Part shown: one piece after another, positions 49,117-56,492 of the stretch
Numbering within the stretch: the stretch's first letter is position 1
How the letters are laid out: each line of letters begins with the position of its first letter
Origin: Peterkaempfera podocarpi
GTDB lineage: Bacteria; Actinomycetota; Actinomycetes; Streptomycetales; Streptomycetaceae
Direction: 5' to 3'
Assembly: GCF_042466665.1 (NCBI RefSeq)
Contig: NZ_CP162102.1
Location: 6,448,001-6,512,000 of the forward strand
DNA length: 64,000 nt
Program-made: the position numbers and the translations under genes
The notes under the pieces: generated by a model
Seen by the model: the letters and a program-made list of their open reading frames with translations, nothing else
What the model was told of the DNA's origin: nothing
Databases searched by the model: none

Positions 49117-51021
49117 CTACAGCCGGGCGCTGCGGACGGCGGCCGGGAGGAGGTCGGCCACGATGGAGTGGCCGTCGCGGGTGAGGACGGACTCGGGGTG
49201 GAACTGCACGCCGGCGAAGCCGGGGCCGCGCAGGGCGTGGACGTCGTGGGTGAGGGGGTCCCGGGAGAGCTGGATTCCCCGGGCGGCGAGGCGGGCGGCA
49301 TCGGCGTCGTCGGCGCGCGCGGTGAAGGTGTTGTAGAAGCCGACGGTCTGCCGTACGCCGAAGAGGTCGATCTCCTCCTGGGCGCCCTGGTACGGGGTGT
49401 GCTTGCGGTGCAGCGGCAGGCCCAGCTCGGCGGCGAGGAGCTGGAGGCTGAGGCAGACCGCGAGCAGGCCCGACCGGTGGTTGGCGAGGGCGCCGGAGAC
49501 GACCTGGCGCATCAGCCGCATCTTGGGGTCGGCCGCATCCCTGGGGTCACCGGGGCCGGGGCCGAGGACCAGCGGGCCGTCATGTGCTGCGACGGCCTCG
49601 CGCAGCCCGGGTGCGTCATAGCGACGGACGGTGACCCGGTGGCCGAGCGAGCGCAGCAGATGCGCCAGCATCGAGGTGAAGGTGTCCTCGCAGTCGACCA
49701 CCAGGGTGTGGGCGCCGGTCGGCGGTGCGGGCTGCTGCATACGGAGCCAGAACGGCGCCAGGCCGGCGCGGCGGGCGTCCAGGGCGGACTGGACGCGGTG
49801 GTCGTCGGCGAGCTGGCGGGTGGCGGCGGGCCCGGCCGGCCGGGCCGCGGCGCGGGCGCCGATGGCGGTGAGCACCCCGGCGGCCTTGGCGTGGGTTTCG
49901 GCGACCTCGGATCCGGGGTCGGAGTGGCGCACCAGGGTGGCGCCGACCCGTACGGTCAGACGCCCGGACGGGTCGATGTCGGCGGTGCGGATGCAGATGG
50001 GGGAGTCCAGCGTCTGCCCGCCGGTGGAGGTGCGGCCGATCAGGGCGAGCGCGCCGGAGTAGTAGCCGCGGCCGGTGGACTCGTAGCGGGAGATCACCCG
50101 GGTGGCGTTCTCCACGGGGCTGCCGGTGACGGTGGCGGCGAACATGGTCTCGCGCAGCACCTCGCGGACGTCCAGGCTGGTGCGGCCGCGCAGCTCGTAC
50201 TCGGTGTGGGCGAGGTGGGCCATCTCCTTCAGCCGGGGGCCGAGGACCTGGCCGCCGAGGTCGCCGACGGTGCACATCATCTTGAGTTCCTCGTCGACCA
50301 CCATGGTGAGCTCCTCCAGCTCCTTGGGGTCGTGCAGGAAGTCCAGCAGCGAGGTGAGGGTGGGGCCGCCGGCGGGGTAGCGGTAGGTGCCGGAGATGGG
50401 GTTCATCACCACGGTGCCGCCGGTCTGGCGGACATGGACCTCGGGGCTGGCGCCGACCAGGGTCCGCTCCCCGGTGTGCACCAGGAAGGTCCAGTAGGCG
50501 CCGCGCTCCTGCTCCAGCAGGCGGCGGAAGAGGGTCAGTGCCATGCCGGGGCCGAAGTCGCGCAGCGTGCCGGTGAAGTCGCGGCGGATCACGAAGTTGG
50601 CGCCCTCGCCACGGCCGATCTCGTCCTCGATCACCCGGCGGACGATGTCGGCGTAGGCGGCGTCGTCGATGTCGAAGGCGCCGTCGTCGAGCCGGACGGG
50701 GTGCCGGGGAAGAGCGGCGAGCAGGTCCCCGAGCGGAACGGTGTGCTGCTCGGTGATGCGCAGGGCCTGGAGGGGGGTGCCGTCGTCGTGGGCCCGGAAG
50801 CCCCGTTCCCGGATCTGCCGGTAGGGGATGAGGGCGAGCAGGTCGTGGACCGGGGTGCGGGAGGCGGGTGCGCCCTCGGGCAGCGGGAGGTCGGCGAGGC
50901 TCTCATGGGTGCCCATCTCGCCGAACAGCACCTCGACGGTGTCCGGCGTCAGGCGGGGGGTGCGGCGGTGGAGCAGGGCGAAGGCCGGGGCCTCGGCGAG
51001 GCGGGCCAGGAGGTCGGTCAT
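49117..51021 (-). CDS. Fused anthranilate synthase TrpE-TrpG (PhzE-type)
   Basis: A 634-residue single-chain enzyme making anthranilate from chorismate. Residues about 1-420 are the chorismate-binding domain (FVIRRDFTG, NPISGTYRYP, ETMFAATVTGSPVENATRVISRYE, GRGYYSGALALIG); residues about 440-634 are a class I glutamine amidotransferase (TLVVDCEDTFTSMLAHLLRSLG, LGPGPGDPRD, nucleophile Cys in LLAVCLSLQLLA, and FHPES). CLSLQ replaces the usual CLGHQ around the nucleophile. This fused form resembles PhzE, but no phenazine genes are present. The Trp leader and attenuator upstream show it serves tryptophan supply. Transcribed divergently from aroH. Confidence 0.9.
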   Translation of the reverse strand: MTDLLARLAEAPAFALLHRRTPRLTPDTVEVLFGEMGTHESLADLPLPEGAPASRTPVHDLLALIPYRQIRERGFRAHDDGTPLQALRITEQHTVPLGDLLAALPRHPVRLDDGAFDIDDAAYADIVRRVIEDEIGRGEGANFVIRRDFTGTLRDFGPGMALTLFRRLLEQERGAYWTFLVHTGERTLVGASPEVHVRQTGGTVVMNPISGTYRYPAGGPTLTSLLDFLHDPKELEELTMVVDEELKMMCTVGDLGGQVLGPRLKEMAHLAHTEYELRGRTSLDVREVLRETMFAATVTGSPVENATRVISRYESTGRGYYSGALALIGRTSTGGQTLDSPICIRTADIDPSGRLTVRVGATLVRHSDPGSEVAETHAKAAGVLTAIGARAAARPAGPAATRQLADDHRVQSALDARRAGLAPFWLRMQQPAPPTGAHTLVVDCEDTFTSMLAHLLRSLGHRVTVRRYDAPGLREAVAAHDGPLVLGPGPGDPRDAADPKMRLMRQVVSGALANHRSGLLAVCLSLQLLAAELGLPLHRKHTPYQGAQEEIDLFGVRQTVGFYNTFTARADDADAARLAARGIQLSRDPLTHDVHALRGPGFAGVQFHPESVLTRDGHSIVADLLPAAVRSARL

Positions 51022-51079
51022 GGGGGTCCTTCCGCGGGAGTGTGGGCTCCGCTGTCCGGGAAGGTCGCCTCGATACGCC

Positions 51080-51105
51080 GACGGCCGCCCCGGGGGGCGG
51101 CCGTC
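51080..51105 (-). terminator. Trp attenuator hairpin
   Basis: A perfect 11-bp GC stem (51080-51090 with 51095-51105) with a 4-base loop lies between the leader peptide stop (51126) and the TrpEG start (51021). Leader translation over the Trp codons would decide whether it forms. Confidence 0.7.
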
Positions 51106-51125
51106 GTGTCGTCAGGGACGCGCGA

Positions 51126-51182
51126 TCAATGGGCCGCCACGGGGACGGTCCACCACCAGGAGCGGGTGTACGGCGCGTTCAT
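51126..51182 (-). CDS. trpL: Tryptophan leader peptide
   Basis: An 18-codon ORF encoding MNAPYTRSWWWTVPVAAH, with three consecutive Trp codons. It matches the pattern of the streptomycete trpE leader (a WWWT core and an AAH end). Ribosome stalling at the Trp codons when charged tRNA-Trp is low would favour read-through of the downstream hairpin. No clear ribosome-binding site precedes ATG at 51182; a TAGAGT element at 51190-51195 ends 7 bases before it, so the message is probably leaderless and translated from its first base. Confidence 0.9.
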   Translation of the reverse strand: MNAPYTRSWWWTVPVAAH

Positions 51183-51189
51183 GCCGCTG

Positions 51190-51195
51190 ACTCTA
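51190..51195 (-). promoter_or_regulatory. -10 element of trpL-trpEG, leaderless
   Basis: TAGAGT on the minus strand, 7 bases upstream of the trpL ATG. No strong -35 is seen. The placement predicts a transcript beginning at the leader start codon. Confidence 0.5.
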
Positions 51196-51260
51196 GCGGA
51201 ATCTGTCCGCCGCGTGTCTCAGTCTGCGGGCATCGGGAAGGGTTCGCGAGTGGCAGGCCG

Positions 51261-51266
51261 TAGCCT
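51261..51266 (+). promoter_or_regulatory. -10 element of aroH, leaderless
   Basis: TAGCCT followed by 7 bases and GTG at 51274, with no ribosome-binding site between, predicts a leaderless message. It lies 65 bases from the divergent trpL -10 element, so the two promoters share a short control region. Confidence 0.45.
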
Positions 51267-51273
51267 TGGGTGC

Positions 51274-52608
51274 GTGACCGTGAATGATCTGCACACCTGG
51301 CAGTCCCTTCCCGCGGCGCAGCAGCCTGAATGGCCGGACCCCGAGGCGCTGCGCAAGGCTCTTGCGGACCTCGCCTCCTATCCCCCGCTGGTGTTCGCCG
51401 GCGAGTGCGACCAGCTGCGCACCCGGCTGGCCGCGGTGGCGCGTGGTGAGGCCTTCCTGCTCCAGGGAGGCGACTGCGCCGAGGCCTTCGACGGCGTTTC
51501 GGCCGAGCACATCCGCAACAAGCTGAAGACGCTGCTCCAGATGGCGGTGGTCCTCACCTATGCGGCTTCGGTGCCGGTGGTGAAGGTGGGACGGATCGCC
51601 GGGCAGTACTCCAAGCCGCGGTCCAAGCCCACCGAGACCAGGGACGGCGTGACGCTGCCGGTCTACCGGGGCGACTCGGTGAACGGCTTCGAGTTCACCC
51701 CCGAGTCCCGGATCCCGGACCCGGAGCGGTTGAAGCGGATGTACAACGCCTCCGCGGCCACGCTCAACCTGGTGCGCGCCTTCACCACGGGTGGATACGC
51801 CGACCTTCGGCAGGTGCACGCCTGGAACCAGGACTTCGTGCGGAACTCCCCGGCCGGGCAGCGGTACGAGTCGCTGGCCAAGGAGATCGACAACGCACTG
51901 GCCTTCATGCACGCCTGCGGGGTCGACCCGGAGGAGTTCAAGACGGTGGAGTTCTTCTCCTCGCACGAGGCGCTGGTGCTCGACTACGAGACTGCCATGA
52001 CCAGGACCGACTCGCGTACCGGTGAGCTGTACGACGTCTCCGGCCACATGGTGTGGATCGGTGAGCGGACCCGGCAGCTGGACCATGCGCATGTGGAGTT
52101 CGCCTCCCGGATCCGCAACCCCATCGGGGTGAAGCTGGGCCCGACCACCACGCCGGAGGAGGCCCTCACCCTGATCGACCGGCTGGACCCGGAGCGGGAG
52201 CCCGGCCGGCTCACCTTCATCACCCGGATGGGCGCGGGGAAGGTCCGCGACCGGCTGCCCGCCCTGGTCGAGAAGGTCACCGCGTCCGGTGCGCAGGTGG
52301 TCTGGATCTGCGACCCGATGCACGGCAACACCTTCGAGGCGGAGACCGGCCACAAGACCCGGCGCTTCGACGATGTGCTGGACGAGGTCAAGGGCTTCTT
52401 CGAGGTGCACCGGGGGCTGGGCACCCACCCGGGCGGCATCCATGTGGAGCTGACCGGCGACGACGTCACCGAGTGTGTCGGCGGCGGCGACGAGGTCATG
52501 GTGGACGACCTGCACCAGCGCTATGAGACGGCGTGCGACCCGCGGCTCAACCGCAGCCAGTCGCTGGATCTGGCGTTCCTGGTCGCGGAGATGTACCGCG
52601 GCGTCTGA
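51274..52608 (+). CDS. aroH: Class II 3-deoxy-7-phosphoheptulonate synthase
   Basis: First step of the shikimate pathway: joins phosphoenolpyruvate and erythrose 4-phosphate. The 444-residue plant/actinobacterial class II enzyme shows FLLQGGDCAEAFDG, VVKVGRIAGQYSKPRS, FFSSHEALVLDYE, WIGERTRQLDHAHVEF, VKLGPTTTPEEAL and WICDPMHGNT, with the metal-binding Cys, His, Glu and Asp residues all present. GTG at 51274 is the likely start; a very long in-frame upstream extension is antisense to trpEG and is rejected. Divergent from trpEG and ended by a strong terminator. Confidence 0.96.
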   Translation: MTVNDLHTWQSLPAAQQPEWPDPEALRKALADLASYPPLVFAGECDQLRTRLAAVARGEAFLLQGGDCAEAFDGVSAEHIRNKLKTLLQMAVVLTYAASVPVVKVGRIAGQYSKPRSKPTETRDGVTLPVYRGDSVNGFEFTPESRIPDPERLKRMYNASAATLNLVRAFTTGGYADLRQVHAWNQDFVRNSPAGQRYESLAKEIDNALAFMHACGVDPEEFKTVEFFSSHEALVLDYETAMTRTDSRTGELYDVSGHMVWIGERTRQLDHAHVEFASRIRNPIGVKLGPTTTPEEALTLIDRLDPEREPGRLTFITRMGAGKVRDRLPALVEKVTASGAQVVWICDPMHGNTFEAETGHKTRRFDDVLDEVKGFFEVHRGLGTHPGGIHVELTGDDVTECVGGGDEVMVDDLHQRYETACDPRLNRSQSLDLAFLVAEMYRGV

Positions 52609-52616
52609 GTGTGACG

Positions 52617-52650
52617 AAAGCCCCCTCGGAGACTCTCCGAGGGGGCTTTT
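52617..52650 (+). terminator. Rho-independent terminator after aroH
   Basis: A 14-bp perfect stem (52617-52630 with 52636-52649), 5-base loop and a TTTT end. The only terminator in the window with an obvious T-tract. Confidence 0.92.
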
Positions 52651-52661
52651 CGCATCCCGTG

Positions 52662-52700
52662 ACTAAGGTTAGGCTTAGTGCAGTAAGGCAAGCCTTGGCT
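52662..52700 (+). promoter_or_regulatory. Iron-box-like operators (DmdR/IdeR type) before bfd
   Basis: AAGGTTAGGCTTAG at 52665-52678 matches the AGGTTAGGCT core of the DtxR/IdeR/DmdR iron box and is itself flanked by CTAAG/CTTAG arms; 7 bases later AAGGC-AA-GCCTT at 52685-52696 forms a second symmetric element resembling the same box on the other strand. They lie directly ahead of the bfd ribosome-binding site (CAGGAGG at 52701), as expected for iron control of an iron-release ferredoxin. Confidence 0.65.
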
Positions 52701-52712
52701 CAGGAGGACCGG

Positions 52713-52931
52713 GTGTACGTTTGCAGTTGTCATGCGGTCACCGAGCAGCGGGTCCGTGAGGAGATCCAGGGGGGCGCCTCCACGCCCAGGGCGATTGCCA
52801 AGGGCTGCGGGGCCGGAACCGACTGCGGGTCCTGCGTCCGCCGGATACAGGCGCTGCTGGGGCACCACGGTGCACGGCCGTGCCCCACTGCGCGGCTTGC
52901 CGCCAAGCTGGGGCTGCCGGACGCGGCCTAG
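52713..52931 (+). CDS. bfd: Bacterioferritin-associated ferredoxin
   Basis: A 72-residue [2Fe-2S] protein that donates electrons to bacterioferritin to mobilise stored ferric iron. Cluster ligands follow the Bfd pattern exactly: Cys4 and Cys6 (YVCSCH) then Cys38 and Cys41 (TDCGSC), i.e. C-x-C-x31-C-x2-C. GTG at 52713 has CAGGAGG 5 bases upstream. Two iron-box-like sites precede it, and the convergent neighbour is its partner bfr. Under DmdR control it would be made when iron is short. Confidence 0.94.
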   Translation: MYVCSCHAVTEQRVREEIQGGASTPRAIAKGCGAGTDCGSCVRRIQALLGHHGARPCPTARLAAKLGLPDAA

Positions 52932-52935
52932 TGCC

Positions 52936-52957
52936 GGGTCGGCACTAGTGCCGACCC
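52936..52957. terminator. Palindrome between bfd and bfr, probable shared terminator
   Basis: A 22-bp perfect palindrome (GGGTCGGCAC, TA, GTGCCGACCC), 4 bases after the bfd stop. A second partial copy of GGGGTCGGC lies at about 53001-53009 next to the bfr stop. Between convergent genes it can end both transcripts. Confidence 0.65.
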
Positions 52958-53009
52958 CGCCAACGTTTGCCCTCCCCCAGCCTGGCGGCCGGGAGGTGCG
53001 GGGTCGGCC

Positions 53010-53489
53010 CTAGCTCTCCGGCTGCTCGATCTGCTGGGCGAGGTAGAGCGCCTCGCCGAGGGTGTCCAGCAGTTCGAGCTGGGTGTCCAGATAGTCGATG
53101 TGGTGCTCCTCGTCCTCGAGGATCGACTCGAAGATGTTGGCCGAGGTGATGTCGCCCTTGGCGCGCATGACCACAATGCCCCGGCGGAGCCGGTCGATGG
53201 CCTCCACCTCGACCTGGCGGTCCGCCTCGAACATCTCCCGGACCGACTGGCCCACCCTGACGTGGAAGAGCCGTTGGTAGTTGGGCAGGCCGTCCAGGAA
53301 GATGATCCGGTCGGTGAGGATCTCGGCGTGCTTCATCTCGTCGAAGGACTCGTGCCGGGTGTACTTGGCGAGCTTGGTCCAGCCGTGGTTCTCCTGCAGC
53401 TTGGCGTGCAGGAAGTACTGGTTGATCGCGGTGAGCTCACCGGTCAGCTGCTCGTTGAGGAACTCGATGACCTCGGGGTCGCCCTGCAT
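53010..53489 (-). CDS. bfr: Bacterioferritin
   Basis: Iron-storage 24-mer with ferroxidase centre and shared haem. The 159-residue protein has ferroxidase ligands Glu18, Glu51 and His54 in TGELTAINQYFLHA and FDEMKHAE, with Met52 as the haem-ligating methionine of haem-containing bacterioferritins, and DEEHHIDYL near the C-terminus for the remaining ligands. ATG at 53489 has GGAG 9 bases upstream; an in-frame upstream extension lacks family similarity. It converges with bfd, its reductase partner, but no iron box is seen upstream of it. Confidence 0.96.
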   Translation of the reverse strand: MQGDPEVIEFLNEQLTGELTAINQYFLHAKLQENHGWTKLAKYTRHESFDEMKHAEILTDRIIFLDGLPNYQRLFHVRVGQSVREMFEADRQVEVEAIDRLRRGIVVMRAKGDITSANIFESILEDEEHHIDYLDTQLELLDTLGEALYLAQQIEQPES

Positions 53490-53560
53490 GAGTGCACGCT
53501 CCTGTTGATGGATGTGGCCGGTGGGGGAATCGTGGCACCGGGTGGGGCGGAAGTTCCAGT

Positions 53561-53572
53561 AAGTGCGCACTT
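53561..53572. promoter_or_regulatory. 12-bp palindrome upstream of bfr
   Basis: AAGTGCGCACTT is a perfect palindrome 71 bases before the bfr start, in the divergent gap to the sulfite-oxidase-like gene. It could be an operator for either gene. No known box is matched. Confidence 0.3.
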
Positions 53573-53637
53573 GAGGCGCTTGGTGTGTTTCAGGGGTGGC
53601 CGTCGGTGGTTCGTCGGCGCTCTGAGACCATGGAGTC

Positions 53638-54270
53638 ATGGAACGACAGCAGCAGCCCGCCCGGCAGGGGGAAGCCGATCCGCGGCTGCCGCCGGGGCAG
53701 CGGCTGCAGCGCGGGTGGCCGGTTCTGCACTATGGCCCTGTGCCCAGGTTCAAGCCGCTGACCTGGGAGTTCCAGGTCTTCGGCGCCACCGCCTCGGGGG
53801 AGAAGCACAGCTGGGACCATGAGGCGTTCTCGGTGCTGCCGAGAACCACGGTGCGGGGGGATCTGCACTGCGTCACCCGGTTCTCGATGCTGGGCAACGA
53901 ATGGGGCGGGGTCGCCACCCGTACGGTGCTGGAGCTCGCTCCGCCGGCACCGGATGTCACCCATGTGATGGTGTGGGCCGAGTACGGTTTCAGCTCCAAT
54001 CTTCGACTGGCCGACTTTGCCGACGAGCGATCGCTTTTCGCCACCCACCGGAACGGGGAGCCGCTGACCGTGGAGCACGGATTCCCGGTCCGCCTGGTGG
54101 TACCGCATCTGTATGCCTGGAAGGGGCCCAAGTGGGTGCGGGCCGTGGAGTACATGCGGGCCGACCGCCGAGGCTTCTGGGAGGAGCGCGGCTACCACAA
54201 CATCGGTGACCCCTGGCAGGAACAGCGCTACTCCTACCAGGAACGGCCGGGCGACGGCCCGGAGATGTGA
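53638..54270 (+). CDS. Sulfite oxidase-like molybdopterin oxidoreductase domain protein
   Basis: A 210-residue cytoplasmic protein of the oxidoreductase molybdopterin-binding fold. The molybdenum-ligating cysteine is Cys78 in VRGDLHCVTRFSMLGNEWGGV, and the family ends in LVVPHLYAWKGPKWVRAVEYM, FWEERGYHNIGDPW. It lacks a Tat signal and a separate dimerisation domain, unlike YedY or classical sulfite oxidase, so electron partner and substrate are unknown. ATG at 53638 has GGAG close upstream. The 98 bases after it show no gene; the next feature is a truncated ATP-grasp fragment. Confidence 0.85.
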   Translation: MERQQQPARQGEADPRLPPGQRLQRGWPVLHYGPVPRFKPLTWEFQVFGATASGEKHSWDHEAFSVLPRTTVRGDLHCVTRFSMLGNEWGGVATRTVLELAPPAPDVTHVMVWAEYGFSSNLRLADFADERSLFATHRNGEPLTVEHGFPVRLVVPHLYAWKGPKWVRAVEYMRADRRGFWEERGYHNIGDPWQEQRYSYQERPGDGPEM

Positions 54271-54368
54271 ACGGCGGGCCCGCTGAGCAGCGTTGACTCT
54301 ACGGAACGTCAGCCCCTGGCCTGACCCTGTCACAGGGGGCGGCATCTGCCACGAGCGGAGAGATCGAC

Positions 54369-54488
54369 ATGGGGAATCGACGTCCACTGGTGGTCGGCAG
54401 CGGTTGGCAGCCATTCCGCGAATATGCTTTGGCGGCGATGAGCGCCCGGGCGGAAATAATTCTGGCCGCCAATTCCGAGTTGAGTTGA
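54369..54488 (+). pseudogene. Truncated ATP-grasp enzyme, N-terminal stub
   Basis: A 39-codon ORF with its own GGAGAG ribosome-binding site. The product has RPLVVGSGWQPFREYALAAM followed by SARAEIILAANSELS and a stop; the first 35 residues match the start of carbamoyl-phosphate-synthase-like ATP-grasp enzymes (G-x-G-W-Q-P-F-R-E-Y). An intact family member has over 350 further residues. The codons are also AT-richer (GAA ATA ATT, AAT TCC) than the rest of the window, which points to a horizontally acquired gene cut off at this spot. Confidence 0.6.
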
Positions 54489-54491
54489 AGG

Positions 54492-55268
54492 TCAGCGGAC
54501 GCGGCCCACGAGCAGGAAGGCGTCCAGCGGCCCCAGCTGGCCGCGGAAGAGCTTGTCCAGCTCGGCGTCGCCGGTGGTGGGCAGCTCCCCGTAGAGCGCG
54601 TCCAGCGCGTCATAGGCACCGCGGACGGTCAGCGCGGGGGCGTCCAGGATGCCCTCCTGCCCCAGCCACCTGGCCAGGTGGCGGGCCGCCTCCACCACGT
54701 CGCCGGGAGCGGCGGCGGACGGCTGCGGATGGAGCGCCTCGGGGGCCGGCAGCAGTCCGCGCATCAACCGGTAGAAGATCGGGCTCTCGGTGCGGGCGGT
54801 GAGATAGACCGGGCTGCCCGCCGGGCACGCCGCCACCGCGGCCCCGGTGACCCGGTCCCGCATCAACCGCCGCATCACACCGCCGGACTGACGGGTGGGG
54901 ACCATTCCGGTGGAGTCCAGGTAGACCAGGGTGAAGCCGTCGTACGGCAGGACGTGGAAGCCCGTCCAGCCGACCATCCGGCCGTCCTCGCCGGCGATCA
55001 GGACGAACTCGGCAAGGCGCTCCAGATAGCCTTCCTTGCTGCGCTGCGCCCAGTACGGCGTCATGTCGGCGCCGAAGCTGCTGGTGGTCACCGGGATGAG
55101 CGCCGCGTACACCCGCTCCTGGGCCGAGAGGTTCAGTACGGCCCCGGGCCGGACGATGACGGTGGCGGTGAGGCCGGCACCGAGGTCCAGGGTCTCGCAG
55201 CCCGCGGCGGCGGAGCCGAGGATGTCCGCCACCGCCGGGAGGGCAGGCTGTTGCTGGGTGGTTGTCAT
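54492..55268 (-). CDS. GNAT-like acetyltransferase family protein
   Basis: A 258-residue protein. The segment FVLIAGEDGRMVGWTGFHVLPYDGFTLVYLDSTGMVPTRQSGGVMRRLMRD has the strand-helix order of a GNAT fold, with PTRQSGGV where the acetyl-CoA loop (R/Q-x-x-G-x-G) would be, weakly conserved. TARTESPIFYRLMRGL is also GNAT-like. ATG at 55268 follows GAGGAC. It is the last gene of a minus-strand set behind the SDR gene (41-base gap). No role can be assigned; the setting suggests a tailoring step in a decayed biosynthetic set. Confidence 0.6.
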   Translation of the reverse strand: MTTTQQQPALPAVADILGSAAAGCETLDLGAGLTATVIVRPGAVLNLSAQERVYAALIPVTTSSFGADMTPYWAQRSKEGYLERLAEFVLIAGEDGRMVGWTGFHVLPYDGFTLVYLDSTGMVPTRQSGGVMRRLMRDRVTGAAVAACPAGSPVYLTARTESPIFYRLMRGLLPAPEALHPQPSAAAPGDVVEAARHLARWLGQEGILDAPALTVRGAYDALDALYGELPTTGDAELDKLFRGQLGPLDAFLLVGRVR

Positions 55269-55309
55269 GGTGGGGGGTTGTCCTCTCTGGCCCCGCTGCT
55301 CTGTTCCGT

Positions 55310-56065
55310 TCACTGGTCCTGGCCGCCGAAGACGACGCCGTGCGACGAGGCGGTGCCGCCCGCCAGCTCGCCGCCGTCCACGATCAGCTGCTGGCCCGTG
55401 ATGAACCGGGCCTGCGGCGACGCCAGGAAGTGGAATGCCTCGGCGATCTCGGCGGGGTCCGCGTGCCGGCCGGCCGGGATCCGCGCATTGACCTCCGCCA
55501 GCATCTCGTCGGTGTACTCGGCGCGCTGCATCGGCGTCATCACATAGCCGGGGCTGACACAGGCGGTGCGCACATGCGGTGAGAGCTCCAGCGCCAGGGT
55601 GCGTGCCAGGGCGAGCACGGCGGCCTTGGAGGCGTTGTAGTCCGCGTAGTACGGGTATCCGGCGGTGCCGTTGGTGGAGGCCGTGGCGAGCAGCACTCCG
55701 CTGCGGGCCGCGACCATGTGCCGGGCGGCGGCCTGCCAGAGGGCGATGACCCCCATGAGGTTGATGTCCAGCAGTGCGCGGACGTCCTTCTCGGTCATCT
55801 CCAGGAACGTCCTGCGCAGGCTGATCCCGGCGTTGGCGATCGCCACGTCGACGGTGCCGTAGGTCTCGGCCACCCTGTCGACGGCGGCGGCCACCGCTGC
55901 CCAGTCGGTGACATCGACCTCGACCCACTCCCCCGCGCAGCCGTCCCCGGCCGGGGGACGCAGGTCGAAGTTGACGACCTGGTCCCCGGCCGAGGCGAAC
56001 CGCTGCGCGGTGGCCAGGCCGATCCCTGAGGAGGCGCCGGTGACCACTACGGTGCGCTTGTGCAT
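55310..56065 (-). CDS. Short-chain dehydrogenase/reductase
   Basis: A 251-residue classical SDR. The cofactor motif is TGASSGIG (residues 9-16), NAG at 78-80, catalytic Ser130 and the YNASK motif with Tyr143 and Lys147; an acidic residue (FDLRPP, Asp34) after the second strand favours NAD over NADP. The C-terminus GGQDQ is typical in length. ATG at 56065 lies 6 bases after the broken acyl-CoA dehydrogenase frame, with GGTAAGGA in between, so the genes were once one operon. Confidence 0.9.
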   Translation of the reverse strand: MHKRTVVVTGASSGIGLATAQRFASAGDQVVNFDLRPPAGDGCAGEWVEVDVTDWAAVAAAVDRVAETYGTVDVAIANAGISLRRTFLEMTEKDVRALLDINLMGVIALWQAAARHMVAARSGVLLATASTNGTAGYPYYADYNASKAAVLALARTLALELSPHVRTACVSPGYVMTPMQRAEYTDEMLAEVNARIPAGRHADPAEIAEAFHFLASPQARFITGQQLIVDGGELAGGTASSHGVVFGGQDQ

Positions 56066-56071
56066 GAATCC

Positions 56072-56416
56072 TTACCCAAAGGTGTGGTCGAGATCGGTGG
56101 GGATCAGCTGGAAGAGCTCGGTGAGCTCGTCCCGGAAGGAGACGCCCACCGCCAGGGCGGTTCTCAGTGCGTCGAGGTGGGTGGGATCGTCCTCCGCGAG
56201 CACCGCGTGGTACTTGTAGCTGGACAGCCCGGCACCGCCGAACTCCTCCGGTGCCTCGATGCCGAAGACCCCGAGCTCGCCCAGGCGCAGGAAGAACTCC
56301 CGCGGCGGGTGGCCGACCCGCTCCCACTCCGGGTGGGCGGGGACGACCTCCTTGGCCATGAAGCTGCGGACGGTACCCCGGAACACCTCGTGGTCCTCGG
56401 TGAAGACAGTACGGCG
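56072..56416 (-). pseudogene. Acyl-CoA dehydrogenase, N-terminal fragment
   Basis: About 115 residues of the N-terminal helical domain of an acyl-CoA dehydrogenase are readable: RRTVFTEDHEVFRGTVRSFM, KEVVPAHPEWERVGHPPREFFLRLGELGVFGIEAPEEFGGAGLSSYKYHAVLAED. The frame runs upstream to a stop at 56453-56455 without a start codon before the conserved block, so the 5' end is missing. After HAVLAED the sequence changes to an unrelated tail (LDALRTALAVGVSFRDELTELFQLIPTDLDHTFG) and stops, so the catalytic Glu and most of the FAD domain are lost. A broken gene at the edge of the accessory patch. Confidence 0.75.
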
Positions 56417-56492
56417 CGCAGCTGTGCCCTCCGTCCGGGAGTCGACCCGCCGTCAGTCAACATACCCGGCGGAAACCGCCCGGGCGGCCGCT

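Noticed and set aside
46976..49336. 786-residue plus-strand open frame
   Set aside because: It overlaps pfkA, the kinase-like gene and the antisense of the P1 peptidase in a shadow frame; no homology or ribosome-binding site.
49117..51021. Phenazine biosynthesis gene phzE
   Set aside because: No phz neighbours are present and a Trp leader-attenuator precedes it, so primary tryptophan synthesis explains it.
49012..51273. Long in-frame 5' extension of aroH (1198-residue ORF)
   Set aside because: The extension is antisense to trpEG, has low-complexity composition, and the DAHP synthase family begins at the GTG at 51274.
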